Shown in pieces: positions 28,545 to 39,100 of a DNA stretch of 64,000 nt. This DNA is from Aurantiochytrium sp. KH105. Its lineage: Eukaryota; Sar; Bigyra; Thraustochytrida; Thraustochytriidae. Within the stretch, counting starts at the first letter, position 1. Each line of letters begins with the position of its first letter. The notes below the pieces were generated by a model. That model searched no databases. It saw nothing but the letters and a program-made list of their open reading frames with translations, and was not told the DNA's origin. The DNA is taken from the NCBI GenBank assembly GCA_003116975.1, contig BGKB01000155.1, positions 1 through 64,000 on the forward strand. Reading direction: 5' to 3'. The position numbers and the translations under genes are program-made.

Positions 28545-29954
28545 TTATTCGCTCTTGGCGCGCTTGGCTGGGGGCTCTTGACCATCAGTGGCGTGGCCAT
28601 TGGCTTCCTTGAGCACTTTGGCGTCGGCAATGAGGTGGTCGCTGAGACGAAAAGCCATTTCCATGCTCTGAGAATAGTTCAAGCGAGGGTCGCAGAGCGT
28701 GGCATAGCGAAGTTTGAGGTCGGTCTCGGAGAGATTTTCCGGGCCACCGGTGCACTCGGTGACATTGTCGCCGGTGAGCTCAAAATGCACGCCTCCTAGG
28801 CGGCTCTTTAGAGAAGCGTGGACCTTGATGCACTCCTCGACCTCCTTGAGCACGGCGTCAAAGTCGCGCGTTTTTTGGCCATGCGTCGTGGTGGTCGTGT
28901 TGCCGTGCATGGGGTCGCACGTCCAGAGTACGGGAAGTCCCGCCTCCTGCACAGCCTTGAGAAGAGGCGGGAACATGGTGGCGACGTTGTCGGCGCCAAA
29001 ACGCGTGATGAGCGCAATTTTGCCTGGCGCAGCGGCGGGGTTTGGCCACAGACGCTGAATGAGGGCCACGAGCTCGTCGGGCTTGGACGAGGGCCCGACC
29101 TTGATGCCAATGGGATTGGCGATGCCGCGAAAGTACTCAATGTGCGCGTGGTCGAGCTGGCGCGTCCGATCTCCGATCCAGAGAAAGTGTGCGCTGCGGT
29201 TGTACCACTTGCCATCAGGTGCCTGGACCGTCATGGCTTCTTCGTACTCGAGGTGAAGTCCCTCGTGCGAGGTAAACATGTCGACGGACTGGAGAACAGG
29301 GTCGAGCTTGACGCCACAAGTTTCGATAAAGTTCATGGCATCCGTGATGCGCGTGGCGATGCCCTGGTACTGGTCACGGCGCGCTGCGTTCTTGACAAAC
29401 TCCATGTCCCAAGCAGGCGCGAGGCGCAGATCTGCCATTCCTTCCGCGATAACGACCCTTGCGTAGTTGATGGTGGCTGCGCTGTGGAAGTAACCCTGCA
29501 CAATGCGCTCCGGATCCGGCTCACGGTCTTTGGGGTCGAAGCCGTTGACATTGTCTCCGCGGTACGAGGGCAGTTCGACGCCATCGACCATTTCCGTGTC
29601 CTTGGAGCGAGGCTTGGCAAATTGACCAGCGAGGCGGGCCACGCGAACGGTGGGTGTTCTTGCGCCGTAGGTGAGGACGAGGCTCATTTGCAGGAGAATT
29701 TTAATCTTGTTCTCGATGGTCTGCGCCTTGCAGTCGTCGAACTGCTCTGCGCAGTCGCCACCCTGGAGCAAGAAACGCTTGCCCTCGACACATTCCGCAA
29801 GAGCACCGCGCAGGGCCTCGATCTCGTGCACGGCTACAAGAGGCGGGAGGTCCCGGACCTTGGCGATGCAGGTCTTGAGCTTGTCCTCATCCTTGTACTT
29901 GGGCTGCTGCTTGGCGGGCAGCTCGCGCCACGAGCTCGGCGACCACGATGTCAT
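28545..29954 (-). CDS. Class II 3-deoxy-D-arabino-heptulosonate-7-phosphate (DAHP) synthase
   Basis: A 469-residue enzyme catalysing the first shikimate-pathway step: phosphoenolpyruvate plus erythrose 4-phosphate to DAHP. Family blocks are all present in order: SWSPSSWRELPAKQQPKY at the start, LLQGGDCAEQF (metal-ligand Cys), GQFAKPRS, PSYRGDNVNGF, TSHEGLHLEYEEA, WIGDRTRQLDHAHIEYFRG, IKVGPSSKPDEL, LITRFGADNV, WTCDPMHGNT (His) and GGVHFELTGDNVTECTGG. This is the class II type of plants, many bacteria and several protists. The product begins directly at the catalytic domain without a transit peptide, so it is probably cytosolic. It ends in PPAKRAKSE, a small basic tail. The frame extends 61 codons upstream, but only a GTG precedes, so ATG 29954 is the start. 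The long (+) frame at 28818-30122 is its shadow. Confidence 0.95.
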   Translation of the reverse strand: MTSWSPSSWRELPAKQQPKYKDEDKLKTCIAKVRDLPPLVAVHEIEALRGALAECVEGKRFLLQGGDCAEQFDDCKAQTIENKIKILLQMSLVLTYGARTPTVRVARLAGQFAKPRSKDTEMVDGVELPSYRGDNVNGFDPKDREPDPERIVQGYFHSAATINYARVVIAEGMADLRLAPAWDMEFVKNAARRDQYQGIATRITDAMNFIETCGVKLDPVLQSVDMFTSHEGLHLEYEEAMTVQAPDGKWYNRSAHFLWIGDRTRQLDHAHIEYFRGIANPIGIKVGPSSKPDELVALIQRLWPNPAAAPGKIALITRFGADNVATMFPPLLKAVQEAGLPVLWTCDPMHGNTTTTTHGQKTRDFDAVLKEVEECIKVHASLKSRLGGVHFELTGDNVTECTGGPENLSETDLKLRYATLCDPRLNYSQSMEMAFRLSDHLIADAKVLKEANGHATDGQEPPAKRAKSE

Positions 29955-32900
29955 CTTTCTTTGGACCTTTACAGAGTCCGCTTTGCGACGCCCTGCGTGC
30001 GAGGCTGCGCGACGCGCAATACCCGCCTTTCCTCGTGCTCTCCTCCGCGCCCGGGTGGTGCTCGTCGGCCTCTCCGCGTTGGCGTCTGCCTGCCTGCTCA
30101 CGGCGCCGCGGGAGTCTTTTGACTTTTTGTGTACCACTCACACCATGTATGGAGGAGAGCACTGGTCTCGGAACAAGCGGCGGGCGACCCACAAATCGTC
30201 TGCAGCGGCATCGATGCGCGAAGCGGTCAGGGTGGGCGGGGGAGGGACATTGGCTCTCGTGCGGCAGGATGACATCAGGTTGTTTTGTGAACTTTGCGCA
30301 GCCGGTCTCGTACGAGATTGAAGTGATGAAGGTGATGGTTTTGCGCGGCTGGGACAAGATGAATTCTCAGCACATTTTGCAGATCGGGTGGCTGATGCTC
30401 GCCACATGACTCACGTATCTTGCCATTGCGACTGACCAATTATCATCAACTAAAGGGATTGTGTGGTGACACGAGCTTGCGAGCGACCGTCAGAAGCAAA
30501 GAGCTATCGGGCAAGCGAATGGAGATCGCTCACTTGGATTGAAAAGATAATTCATTTATGACCCCGGACTAGCAAGGCAAGAGAGAGAGAGAGAGAGAGA
30601 GAGATTGCGAACATTTTTCGTTGCAAATGAAACGAGATGACTTACAATTTAGCATTCTCGGCTGTCGAGGCTGGACCTACTTCTTGGTGACTACCTTTTT
30701 GAAAACAAGCTTGAAAAAATCCCAAAAGAGTTGCAAGCGTCAAAACGCGAACTTGCAGCTCGCTGTGTCACTGTGTGTCACAGAACAGGTCTCCAATGTT
30801 GCAAGCAAAGCCTATAGGAAAAGAATCAAGAGCCACAACCTGCTTACATGAACGAAATCTGCTGCATTTTTGAACAAAGTCTGCTGCACCAATGAACAAA
30901 GTCTGCTGGACTTATGAGCGAGGCCTGCTGCACGTTTAAACGAGGCCTGCGCTTGAATTTTCCGAAAAATGATCTTCCATGCCCAACTCAACTTCATGCT
31001 TGCTGATCATTTTAACCTTTAGCAATGTATACAATCGGCAAGCTTGGATTACGGCCATTTACTGTAGTACAGGGGGGGAACAAGGAAAGTTATGGACCGA
31101 TGGCCGTAGGAGAGTAGATTTTGCCTCAAGAAGGTGAAGCGCGAGAGGCGTCCTTTACAATAAATAATCAAGACCATGTAGAGGCGCTGGCCGGCCCGGG
31201 GTGGCAGCAAGAGTTCTGAAGAACGTTCTTGAAGAACATGCGATGGACGTAGGATATGTTTACAATTCAAGCAAGCAGAGTCAAGGGCCAGAAAGAAATT
31301 CACGAGCCAGACGATCAAAAGCCGGCGTACTTCCCGAACCTCAAGAACTGTTTGTGCCGCACGTTGAGGATCCGCACGGCCGGTCAGCATCGGCATGTCA
31401 AATGGAGCGGTTCGAGAGGCATGCCAAGCAAACACACGACAAAGCAGCCCGTCCCACTCACTCACTCACTCACTCGCTCCTTCATTCATTCAGGGCAGTA
31501 GTTGCAGACAATGCCGCCAGCACTCAGCGTCCCCGTCGGGATGCTCGTGGGAACCGTCGAGGAAGCTCTCGCCCGCGTCTGCGCGCCTCTGCTTTGCACG
31601 TTGCTAAGCCACCAGCCACCCCAGCCTCGCCTGAAGCGGGCCGGAATCTAGTTCCTCCGCCATGGCTGGCCAGCTGGCCGCTGCCGGGCCGTCTCGTTCT
31701 CCTTCCCTGGCCATTCTCTCCTCGGCAAGCTGCAGTGCTGCTTGCAACCCCCAAGATCTCGCCGCCGCAGCCCGAGCTCTTGCAAGCTGCGACCCAAGCT
31801 GCTAGCTTTCGCCGTCTTCGTCCGCAGCTTCGCTTTGCTCCGGCCTGCTTTGCGTTGCCTCTCCGCATCCCGCGCCAGGCTCCCGGGGACGCCTTCTCCT
31901 TCTTCCTTCTTGCGCCAAAACTGACCAGCGTCCCGCGTCCCACCCCGCTCGCGCGCTTGATTTGATCCTCGCGCGCCCCCGCGATCGATCTCTCGCGTGC
32001 GCTCTCGCGCCATCGATCTTCGCGTGCGCTCTCGCGCGGCCTTCGCTCGCCTCCTCCGCCTGCGCCCGCGCGCACGCGTACGCCGCGGCAGCGCGTGGCT
32101 CGCGGCATGCGTGCGCAAGCGCCAAAACGATGCAAGGCTTCTCGAGTCCACGGCCCTCGGCCCGACCGACCACTGCCGTCCGCCGCCAGGCCCCGCGGCC
32201 GCGTCGGCACGCGTACGCGCCGCGCCGCGCGTTACCTGCCATGGCTGGCGAGCGGCCGAGCAGGCGAGCGAGCGAGCGAGCGAACTTGGCGGGCGTGCGT
32301 CTTCTGGCCGCTCGTGCCTGGCTGGGTGGGCCCGCGCGTGCCGTCCGTCCCGAGCCGTTGCGCTCTCAGGCTGGATATACAGTGTAATAAAGCGTCGGCG
32401 CTTTGCGGCAGAATTCCCCACACCTCGTGGGGGAAAGACACAAGCACCGCTTTGCGCAGGCAGCAGCTCGCGCTCGCCAGTTTGTTGGCAGCTAGCTGGC
32501 TGGCCGTCCGCCCGCCGCCAGCGTCCACGTCTTGCCGGCCAGGATAAGCGAAATCGCGAAAGAGGGCCGAGGTCGCCTCGAGCGGCGGTTGCTGGTGGTT
32601 TGGAGCGGCCACCTGGAATGCCTGAAATGGTGGCGAGGTGGTTCCGCAGAGCGTTGCGAGGCGTCCGCGAGCTTGAGCTTCCCCTCGGCGTCAGTTGCGC
32701 TTTTCGCAAACTTGACTTTATACAAGGGCAATTTTCCATTGATCGCCGGCCGTCCAGCTTCTCAGAAAAGCCCTCGTCCAGTTTCAAGACCTGGCTGGCC
32801 ATTTTTTTTGTTTGCCATGATTGCTCGCTCACAAAGTCTCCAACACCTCTTCACCTTTTCCGCGGCCGTCCGTCGACCAGACAGCCTGCGGCCAGACTTT

Positions 32901-33316
32901 TCCGCCGCCTGCTTCCCCTCTAGCTCCTCCCCTCGCAGGCCTCTCGCGCTGCTCATCGTCCACGCCCCTTCCCTTCGCTTCCTCCTCGCCGACGGCCAAG
33001 TGGGGGACGGCCTTCTTCCTTCCTCCCTCCCTCCCTCCCGTCCTCGCCCAAGCGGCCGCGGCCAGGCTCCGGTCCACCTCGTCGGCCGCCGGCCAAGACG
33101 CCCGCTCGCTCGCATTCGCCCTCGCACGCACGTATCTGCATGCCAGGATTCCCGTCCCTCGCCGCGTCCCTCGGCGCGTCCCTCTCCGCGCCGTCCATGC
33201 GCCTGATCGACGGCGGGCGGGATCCCGCCGAGTGACCAGACTTGGCAAAAACCGTAACGTACCAGCGACGGGCGTCCCGGCCGCTTGGCTGGACGGGCGC
33301 CTTCTCGACGGCGGCG
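29955..33316. other. Long intergenic region without a supported gene
   Basis: 3.4 kb lie between the DAHP synthase start (-) and the J-domain gene start (+). 30400-31200 is AT-richer, with a GA run at 30580-30604 and a 22-bp minisatellite at 30849-30958. 31460-31490 has ACTC repeats. 31900-32330 is very GC-rich with CGAG repeats. The longest frames (31648-32832 on -, 31997-32923 on +) are Arg/Ala/Ser-rich and overlap each other. No protein or RNA gene is supported. Confidence 0.45.
30849..30958. repeat. 22-bp minisatellite, five imperfect units
   Basis: Units begin at 30849, 30871, 30893, 30915 and 30937. The consensus is close to TGAACAAAGTCTGCTGCACC plus two variable bases, and units 4-5 drift to GAGGCCTGC. 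The period is not a multiple of three, so it is not a coding repeat. Confidence 0.85.
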
Positions 33317-34318
33317 ATGGCGCGCGCGCGGGCGGCAAACCCGCTCCGGCGGCGGGCGGGGGCGGCGGCGGCGGCGCTGCTGCCGCTGCTGCTGGTCCTG
33401 GCGGCGGCCGTGGCGGCGGCGGCGGCGGCGGAGGCGGGATTGATGGCGGCCATGGCGGCGACGCCGCCGCAGCCGGCATCGCTGCTGTACTCGCTGCGCG
33501 TGGGCGGCGCGGGGGGCGGCCAGGCCGAGGCGGAGGCGCTCGAGGTCCGCGCGGGCGAGGACCCCGTGCTGGTGGCGCTCAGGTATTGCAGGGCGCACGG
33601 CATTGGCGAGGAAGGGTGCGCGCAGATCATGCAGCACCTGTGCCGCGACACCGACCTGCTGTGCCGGAGCCGCGAGAGCTTGGCGGGCAGAAGCCAAAGG
33701 GCGTCCGTCGTGGGCAGCGCCATGGCGTCGTGGCGCACGACGAGCCTGGATCTGGCCGGTCTTGGGGATCCCGTCGAGTGCGCTCTGGAGGTGCAGCTCC
33801 TGGATAACGACGTCGAGAAGGACGTCGAGCTCGAGGGCAACGCCACGTACCTGGCGTCGCTGGTGTCGCTGCACTGTACAAATCTGGGCCGCTTTCGGCC
33901 TGCCTGCGTATGCCCGCCTGGGGTCCGCGCGGGGCTCGTGGAGGGCCTCGCGCAGGAGTCGGAACGGTATCGTTGGTCCGCGTCGAGCAGTCACTACGTG
34001 CGATTGGGTGTTGACGCTCGCGCCGACGCGCACGAGATCCGCAGGGCATATCGACGTGTATCAATGCAAGTGCATCCAGACCGGCATCGTGCTGGTGAAG
34101 ATCGCCGCGCTGCCGAATACCGCGCGACGCTCGTGAATGAGGCGTATGAGGTACTAAGCAACGTGAATTCGCGCCGCGCGTACGATATTGAGCGGTTCGG
34201 GCGGCACTTTGTCGCGCAGACCGAGCTGCCACGGTATCGTGCCGAGGTATCGTCCGTCTTTGGCAGGTTCGCTGGCGTTTCCATGGACGCGCACGGCAAC
34301 ATTAAGATTGTGCTTTAG
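33317..34318 (+). CDS. J-domain (Hsp40) protein with a signal peptide
   Basis: A 333-residue protein. Residues 1-40 are a basic start followed by a long Ala/Leu core (AAAAALLPLLLVLAAAVAAA), a signal peptide or anchor. Residues about 60-170 contain FC/YC...H...C spacing (LRYCRAHGIGEEGCAQIMQHLC) and several Cys, suiting a lumenal, oxidised domain. The J domain is near the C-terminus (about 230-300): HYVRLGVDARADAHEIRRAY, HPD at residues 253-255 (VHPDRH), then VNEAYEVLSNVNSRRAYD. A J domain this far toward the C-terminus behind a signal peptide suggests an ER-lumenal partner of BiP (inference). The frame extends upstream only to a TTG, so the ATG at 33317 is used. The N-terminal Ala run is coded by GCG/GCC repeats. 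Confidence 0.8.
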   Translation: MARARAANPLRRRAGAAAAALLPLLLVLAAAVAAAAAAEAGLMAAMAATPPQPASLLYSLRVGGAGGGQAEAEALEVRAGEDPVLVALRYCRAHGIGEEGCAQIMQHLCRDTDLLCRSRESLAGRSQRASVVGSAMASWRTTSLDLAGLGDPVECALEVQLLDNDVEKDVELEGNATYLASLVSLHCTNLGRFRPACVCPPGVRAGLVEGLAQESERYRWSASSSHYVRLGVDARADAHEIRRAYRRVSMQVHPDRHRAGEDRRAAEYRATLVNEAYEVLSNVNSRRAYDIERFGRHFVAQTELPRYRAEVSSVFGRFAGVSMDAHGNIKIVL

Positions 34319-35117
34319 ATTTGCCCAACGAACGAAGGAATGTATCAAGCAAAAGCGAGTACCCTTGGCAAACTTGGACGCTCGAGGCCAACTGTGGACG
34401 GCGATGATGATCAGTAGACCAAAGCAGAGGCGGGGGAGAGCAAGGCAGGAACTGCCCAAGCCATGGATGATGAGGAGCTAAAGAAAATAAGGAAAAAGAA
34501 AGAAGAAAGAAGGAAAGAGGCCAAAAGGGAAAAAGAAAAGCGAAATGCGTTTATAACATACAGCACCCAACGGGCGGAGAAAAGGCGGACAGGTGCAAGG
34601 GGTTGGTTGAGAGAAGAAGAGACGAGCAAAAGAGTCAGTCAGGCAAACAGGCAGGCAGGCAGGCGGGAAAGGTGAAAAGAAATAAGGAAGGAAGGTAGAA
34701 AGAATGCGGAGAGAGAGAGAGAGAGAGAGGCATCGAGGGATTCGCGCGAAAAACGAATCGAATAAAGGAATAAAGGAAAGCAAAACGAATCGAACCAACC
34801 AAAGGCCTAGGCAGGCGGGGCACAGACAGACGGACGGACGCAGCCAGCGATGCCATTCATCTTGCATGCATGCATGAGTCAGTCAACGCATTGGCTGACT
34901 TGACTCTTCACGACATGACTCGACTCACTGACTGACTGTGGGAGGGGAGCCTGCGCCGCCTGCGAGTTCCTTTCGTTTTGTTTTGCGCTTTCTTTCCTGG
35001 GACCCGGCCAGCAATTATTGATCGATTGCTTCATGCATTCGAACTCAGGATGCCTCGTCATGTTCTCTCCCTCTTTTCCTCCTTCCTTCTTTCACACCCT
35101 CTCGATTATCGTCATGT
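34319..35117. other. Convergent, purine-rich intergenic region
   Basis: It lies between the stops of the J-domain gene (+) and the acidic protein gene (-). 34480-34560 is GAAA-rich, there are GGCA repeats at 34650-34667 and GA repeats at 34710-34729, and GCATGCATGCATGA occurs near 34865. No gene is seen. Confidence 0.5.
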
Positions 35118-36125
35118 TTATGGCTGCCACGTGGCCTTGGCCTCGTCCAGACGCGCGATCTGCGCCCTGGTGAGTGCCGGGAGGGACTCCTGAAGACGGA
35201 CGGTAATTTTTGCGAGAATCTTTGCCTCATCGCGGTTGAGCCAGCGGTCGTACTTGAGCATGCGCTTCAAGTGCTTGTCGATGGCGCGCTTGGGGCGGCG
35301 GATGCCGCAAAAGTTGGCAATGTCAGAGATCGTCTTGAGGTCATGCGAGATGTAGGTGCGTGTGATGTTCATGACCATGGCAATCTCGTTGGGCTTCCAG
35401 CGGCCCTGATCGTACTCCATCTCCTCGGCGAGGCCGGGGGAGCTGAAGCCGCCGGGGGATACCGGGTGGGTCGTGGACTCTTCATGTCGGCGCTTGGCCT
35501 CGAGGCAGGGAGCCTCAATCTCGAGCTCGTCGCGGCCGCGCTTGGGGGCGACGCCGCGGGTGTAGTGCACCTCGTGGGCGGCGAGCTGCTGGTGGTGGTG
35601 CTGCATGTCGACGGACGAGTTGGACCCGGAGCTGACCGAAGCGGATCCCGAGGACCCGGAGGTGGACCGGCACACGGCGGCAGGCACAGGGGTTGGCGCA
35701 GGGCGACGGTTGTTGGCGTAGAAGTAGCCGGCAAAGCCCGGGATGGGGATCTTCTCGTACGAGGGCATGGCGCCTCCGTCGAGCTGGATGTCGTCTTCCT
35801 CCTTGATGTCGTCGTCCTGCTGGTCGTTGCCGGCGTCAATCTGGAGGCCGTCGTCGTTGTCGGCGATGTTGTTGCTCTTGACGAAGGGGTCGGCGAACTG
35901 GAGGCCGTCGCCCACGAAGAAGTCGCTGTCGCCGACGGCGGGGATCATGCGGCCAGCCGCGTTACCGTTGGCATCCACGGCGGCTGCGCCAGCGTGTTTC
36001 TCCGCGGGAAACTCGAGCACGTCGTCGCCAAAGGTAAAGTCCAGCCACTCCAGGTCGTCCTCGAAGCGCGCGCCGTCGTCCTCGTAGGACACGGCGCGCT
36101 GCTGCATGCCGGGCAGGATGCACAT
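35118..36125 (-). CDS. Acidic protein with a C-terminal SANT/Myb-like helical segment (unknown)
   Basis: A 335-residue protein of no family I recognise with certainty. The first 120 residues are acidic with aromatic residues (DDLEWLDFTFGDDVLEFP; QQDDDIKEEDDIQLDG), like an activation domain. The middle is Ser/Gly/His/Gln low-complexity with a basic KRGRDELE segment that could be a nuclear signal. The last 95 residues form a compact charged helical unit (GRWKPNEIAMVMNITRTYIS, then IANFCGIRRPKRAIDKHLKR), whose W...E and K/R spacing recalls SANT/Myb repeats. A nuclear regulatory role is inference. The ATG at 36125 is the only start near the N-terminus. The + strand frame at 35271-36668 is its shadow. 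Confidence 0.7.
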   Translation of the reverse strand: MCILPGMQQRAVSYEDDGARFEDDLEWLDFTFGDDVLEFPAEKHAGAAAVDANGNAAGRMIPAVGDSDFFVGDGLQFADPFVKSNNIADNDDGLQIDAGNDQQDDDIKEEDDIQLDGGAMPSYEKIPIPGFAGYFYANNRRPAPTPVPAAVCRSTSGSSGSASVSSGSNSSVDMQHHHQQLAAHEVHYTRGVAPKRGRDELEIEAPCLEAKRRHEESTTHPVSPGGFSSPGLAEEMEYDQGRWKPNEIAMVMNITRTYISHDLKTISDIANFCGIRRPKRAIDKHLKRMLKYDRWLNRDEAKILAKITVRLQESLPALTRAQIARLDEAKATWQP

Positions 36126-39100
36126 CTTGCTCGCTGCTCTCGCGCTCGACTCGACTCAACTCAACTCTGCTCCGCTCCGTGGCGCTGCGCTCGGTCAGGT
36201 CGCGGCTCTGCTGCTGCTCTCCCTCCGTCCGTGCGTCCGTCAGCCTGCGAGGGCGCGGCGGCCGGGCTCGAAGGCAGGCAAGGCGATCGATCGATGCTCG
36301 TCTGCTCGAGCCGGCGGGCGCCAGGGACGCTTGCGCGCCGAGGTTCTTTCGCAGGCGCGCAGAAGGCGGCGGAAGTGCGTCTGCTTCCTGCTCCGCGGAC
36401 GCTTCGGGTCAGCGCCTCGCGGCTCGCGGGGGGCGCGGGGGGGAGGGGCGGGCGGGGGCTCGCACGCGCGTGCGTGCGTGCGTGCGTGCGTGGGTGGGTG
36501 GAGGCGCGAAGGCGTGACGACGTGCGTGCGTGCGTGCTTGCGTGGAGATGCGCGTGGGGGCGGCGGGTGATTTGGATTTGGCTGCTCGTGCCGGTGGCCG
36601 GTGCTTTCTTTTTTCTTTTCTTTTCTTTTCATTTCTTTTTCTTTTTTCTTTCATCTTCCTCTCATTAGACATTTATTACAGCTCGACCACTCCTTTCTTT
36701 TCTCCCGATTTCTTTTCTTTTTCCCTCTGTTGCCTTTCCTTCCTCCTTTTGGCAACGTAGCGCGTTTCACTTTTCCTTCTGGATTTGTCCTTTTCTTTTC
36801 TTTTCTTTTCTTTTCTTTCCTTTCCTTTTCCCCGCTCACTCTTTTTTTTCCTGCGCACCCGCCGAATCTGCCCCCAACCACCCACCCACCCACGACAGAC
36901 AGACAGACAGACAGTAAGACAGAAAGACAAAAACCAGCCAGTTCAGCCCGGGGGCAAGAACGAAAGCAACCAACCAACCGGCGCGAGGCGAGTCGCTGTC
37001 AAGGCGAGGCGAGGCGAGTCGCGTCGCGCGATCCTCGGAGGCGCGCAGGCTGGCTGGCTGGCAGCGGCGCCTCCCCCCCTGCTTCCCGCCGCGCCGCGCG
37101 CCTGCTTCTCCCTGCTTCTCCCTGCTCCTACGCCTGCTTCTCCTGCTTCCTCCCCGCCTTGCCGCCCAAGTCCCCCGCTGACCTGCCTCGCGCCCCGCAG
37201 CGGCACCCGCCCCGCAGCCCTCCCCGCAGCCCGGCCGTTTCCGCCGGAAAGACAGGCGCGAGGGAAACAGAGGGACAAAGCGGGCTGGAGAGCGGCGCGA
37301 GCGAGGGCCTGGTCAGCCCTTCTGCGGCGCGCTGCCTGCCTCCCTCGCTCGCATGGTCGCTCGCGGGCAGGATCCGCGCCGGGCGACGCGCCGCGCCTGG
37401 CTCGCCAGACCCGTCGCGGCGCAAGGCCAGGCGGGAGAACGCGCCGACCAGACTCCGCCTGCCTTTTGCGCCTTCTCCCTCCTCTTTCCCAGGCCGGCTT
37501 GTAAAAAGCCCTCCTTTCTCTGGTCTGTGCCGCCTCGCCGACGACGCGGCGCAGCGCAAGTCGGGAATGGAGACCCCGGCAAGTCGGTATCTACGCATTC
37601 TTCCATTGTCGGCGAGCGGCGCAGCCAGTCGCAGCTGCAGCAGCCAACCGACCAACCGCGTGGTTGCCAACTGCAACGAAGCGAAGTTGGATAGGCGCGG
37701 CCGGCTTTCGCGACCCCTTTTCTCTCGCTGGACTGCCTGTTTGTCCTGTCCTTTTGCACGGCCGGGGACGGGGAAGCGCGGCGTCCGTTGGCGTGCGTGC
37801 ATCGCCGTGCGGCTGCGCGAAGTGGACTCTGCGGAAGAAGGCGGCGGCGGGAGAAGCCGCATCTCGCTGGCTGACTGGCCGCAGCTTTTTATCATGACGA
37901 CGAGATGGCGCCGCGGCGAAGAGGCAGCGGAGCAAAAAACACGCCGACGGGCAGCGCCCCGCAGCGACGACCGAAACGAGTCCGCAGCGCTGTCGCCTCC
38001 CAAGCCCAGGCAGAAGGCTGAGCTGCGTGGAGTACTGCGCGAGATATTTATACACCTTCACCACTGGAATAATACGCCCGCAGCACCTCCAGGCAGGATG
38101 TAGTGGCGACGCGACTAACGTTCCCGCTGCGCGTGCAAGGGGGGTAGCTAGCAGCTCCCGCGCTGCATTCACCCGGGCTTAGGATTTCCAATAATGATGC
38201 GTTAATAGTACCTCCTCCGGCTTGTTTAGACCTTGAGCTGAGCTTTTCCTGCGCGTGCTGAGGAGGAAGCACTGGTGGGGACGTCTGCGTCGCGTCACTT
38301 ATAGAGAGAGAGCGTGTGCTGCTTCTCTCGACGAGTGGACGGCATTGCTGCGGGGGCGCTGTCACGGGCCGCTGCGTGGTCCGCCGCTCCGGAAAGGATT
38401 TGCGGTACGTGCGCAAATACGAGTTCAACGAGCAACCGGGGTGGTGACAGAGGGTGGCGCAGCGGCCATCGCGGCGACAGTGGGGTCGCAATAGCGGCCA
38501 CAAGCAGCAGCACCAGCCGCCCGCAGTCCGCCCCCACAGCCTCCTTTTCGCGGGTGCAGCCCGCTTGCTAGGCAAAGCAGATCCTTTCCTTTTCTTCCGA
38601 CCATTGCTTTGACGGAAAAGGCGGCTGGTTTTGAAGCTGCTTTTCGCGGGTGCGCGGGAGAAGCAACGCGCGCCCCGCAGCGCAGCAGAGCACACCCCTC
38701 GCGATAGGGGTGCGCGAGGGGTGCGCGCTACGCACACCTTTGATTTTGCTCGGCAGCTGCCTGGGAGGAAAGAAACAAGCGAAGCGTGTGTGGCCATGGT
38801 GGATGTTGGTTCTGGCTCCGCGCTAGAGTCTGTCCCGCTTTAGCCGCGAGCCTGGTCGATTCATGGCGACCGCCGGCCGACACTGCGTCTACGAGGATTG
38901 CGTTTGCTTGGCATGGCGGCCGTGCAGCCGTGGCGCTGCTTCCTGCAGACGCGCGCAGTGTTTTGTGTATTGTTTCTTTCTTTCTTTCTCCCTTGCCTCT
39001 CACAATGTTATTTCTTGATAAAAGATGACGGTTGGTCGCACGCTTCCCTGGTTGGGAAGGCTTTCCCGATGGACTGCGCGCCAGTACTTTTTCGGGGAAG

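Noticed and set aside
28818-30122. 434-residue + strand frame
   Set aside because: Antisense shadow of the class II DAHP synthase.
30849-30958. CRISPR-like array
   Set aside because: Units are directly adjacent with no spacers, and the genome is eukaryotic.
31648-32832. 394-residue minus-strand frame
   Set aside because: Arg/Ala/Ser/Gly low-complexity throughout, no domain, overlaps equally long frames on the other strand.
35271-36668. 465-residue + strand frame
   Set aside because: Its first two-thirds are antisense to the 335-residue acidic protein and its end translates a TTTTC repeat.
36601-38103. 500-residue + strand frame
   Set aside because: It begins in a pyrimidine repeat (FFFSFLF) and continues as Pro/Ser/Arg-rich sequence with no fold-like pattern.
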